Part shown: piece after piece, positions 41,552 through 41,785 of the stretch | How positions within the stretch are numbered: position 1 is the stretch's first letter | Layout of the letters: the number at the start of each line of letters is the position of its first letter | From: Allomuricauda sp. CP2A | Lineage (GTDB): Bacteria > Bacteroidota > Bacteroidia > Flavobacteriales > Flavobacteriaceae | Assembly (NCBI RefSeq): GCF_001683915.1 | Contig: NZ_LXTT01000027.1 | Location: forward strand, 1-41,785 | Direction: 5' to 3' | DNA length: 41,785 nucleotides | Translations under genes and position numbers: made by a program | Notes under the pieces: model-generated | Told to the model about the DNA's origin: nothing | The model's input: the letters and a program-made list of their open reading frames with translations, nothing else | Database searches by the model: none

Positions 41552-41785
41552 ATGAATACTCTAATTATTATTGGGAATGGCTTTGATTTAGCTCATGATT
41601 TACCAACATCGTATGGCCATTTCCTTGATGATTTTTGGTCAAAGCTTAGGTTCAGATACGAGGAGCCTTTAATAAGGGATATCATTTATGTCAACCCAGA
41701 ATTTTTTAGAGTGCTAACAATTAATACTATATTAAATTTTGATAGCTTCATTAAAAATTTAAAAGAGTATTCGAAAGAATATGGT
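41552..41785 (+). CDS. AbiH-family abortive-infection protein, 3'-truncated by the window edge
   Basis: The first 78 codons read MNTLIIIGNGFDLAHDLPTS, YGHFLDDFW and onward, open to the window end. The N-terminal GNGFDLAHxLPTSYxxFL block is the signature of the AbiH family (PF14253), known from a lactococcal phage abortive-infection protein and common in Bacteroidota. The biochemical mechanism is unknown. It follows der after 189 nt in which I see no other gene, and may be the first gene of a defence or accessory segment beyond the window. Confidence 0.8.
   Translation, partial: MNTLIIIGNGFDLAHDLPTSYGHFLDDFWSKLRFRYEEPLIRDIIYVNPEFFRVLTINTILNFDSFIKNLKEYSKEYG

Overview
The window looks like a chromosomal segment of a marine-type member of the Bacteroidota, most likely Flavobacteriaceae. 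The reasons are a SusC/SusD pair, Bacteroidetes-style promoters (TTTG, 19-21 nt, TAnnTTTG), start codons without Shine-Dalgarno sequences, AT-rich spacers, and characteristic families (DUF5004, DUF4961, GH92, IS982, Bacteroidetes-type MobC/relaxase). The species cannot be named from the sequence alone.

Layout. (a) 1-3.1 kb: the 3' part of a secreted-type esterase, an aldose-1-epimerase-like protein, and a decayed membrane regulator with a frameshift, an in-frame stop and no DNA-binding domain. (b) 3.1-24.8 kb: a GntR/UTRA regulator on the plus strand faces an eleven-gene minus-strand polysaccharide utilisation locus (PUL). In transcription order the PUL is DUF5004 lipoprotein, DUF4961 protein, SusC, SusD, divergent GH92 mannosidase, giant FG-GAP lipoprotein, ROK kinase fused to class I phosphomannose isomerase, MFS sugar transporter, SGNH acetylesterase, and two paralogous DUF5005/DUF4185-like beta-propeller proteins. 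(c) 24.75-25.2 kb: the PUL control region, with a textbook promoter and an 18-bp palindrome over the predicted transcription start. A 16-bp identical copy lies towards the divergent side. (d) 25.2-28.4 kb: a gene graveyard. A sterol-desaturase-family gene carries two frameshifts and an IS982-family insertion with a 9-bp target duplication; the IS itself is internally deleted. Two orphan coding fragments flank a membrane-anchored ThuA-domain protein. (e) 28.4-30.4 kb: a membrane-anchored GH3 enzyme. (f) 30.6-35.2 kb: a mobilisation module (HTH protein, small basic-tailed protein, acidic orphan, candidate oriT, MobC, relaxase) with a repeated GC-rich block and no integrase visible. (g) 35.3-36.7 kb: an AlbA_2/HATPase regulator. 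(h) 36.9-41.4 kb: core genome with initiator tRNA-Met plus a broken partial copy of it, an AGCS amino-acid symporter, era, a small membrane protein and der. (i) The right edge holds the start of an AbiH-like abortive-infection gene.

How it works together (inference). SusCD and the surface lipoproteins capture a mannose-containing glycan, the acetylesterase removes O-acetyl groups, and GH92 releases mannose. The MFS carrier imports the sugar, and the kinase-isomerase fusion could turn mannose into mannose-6-phosphate and then fructose-6-phosphate in one polypeptide. The GntR/UTRA protein at the far end is the obvious candidate to bind the palindromes at the PUL promoter. The two DUF5005-like proteins have no function I can name and are the best candidates for undescribed enzymology. 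The fused kinase-isomerase and the promoter/operator layout are the strongest system-level observations.
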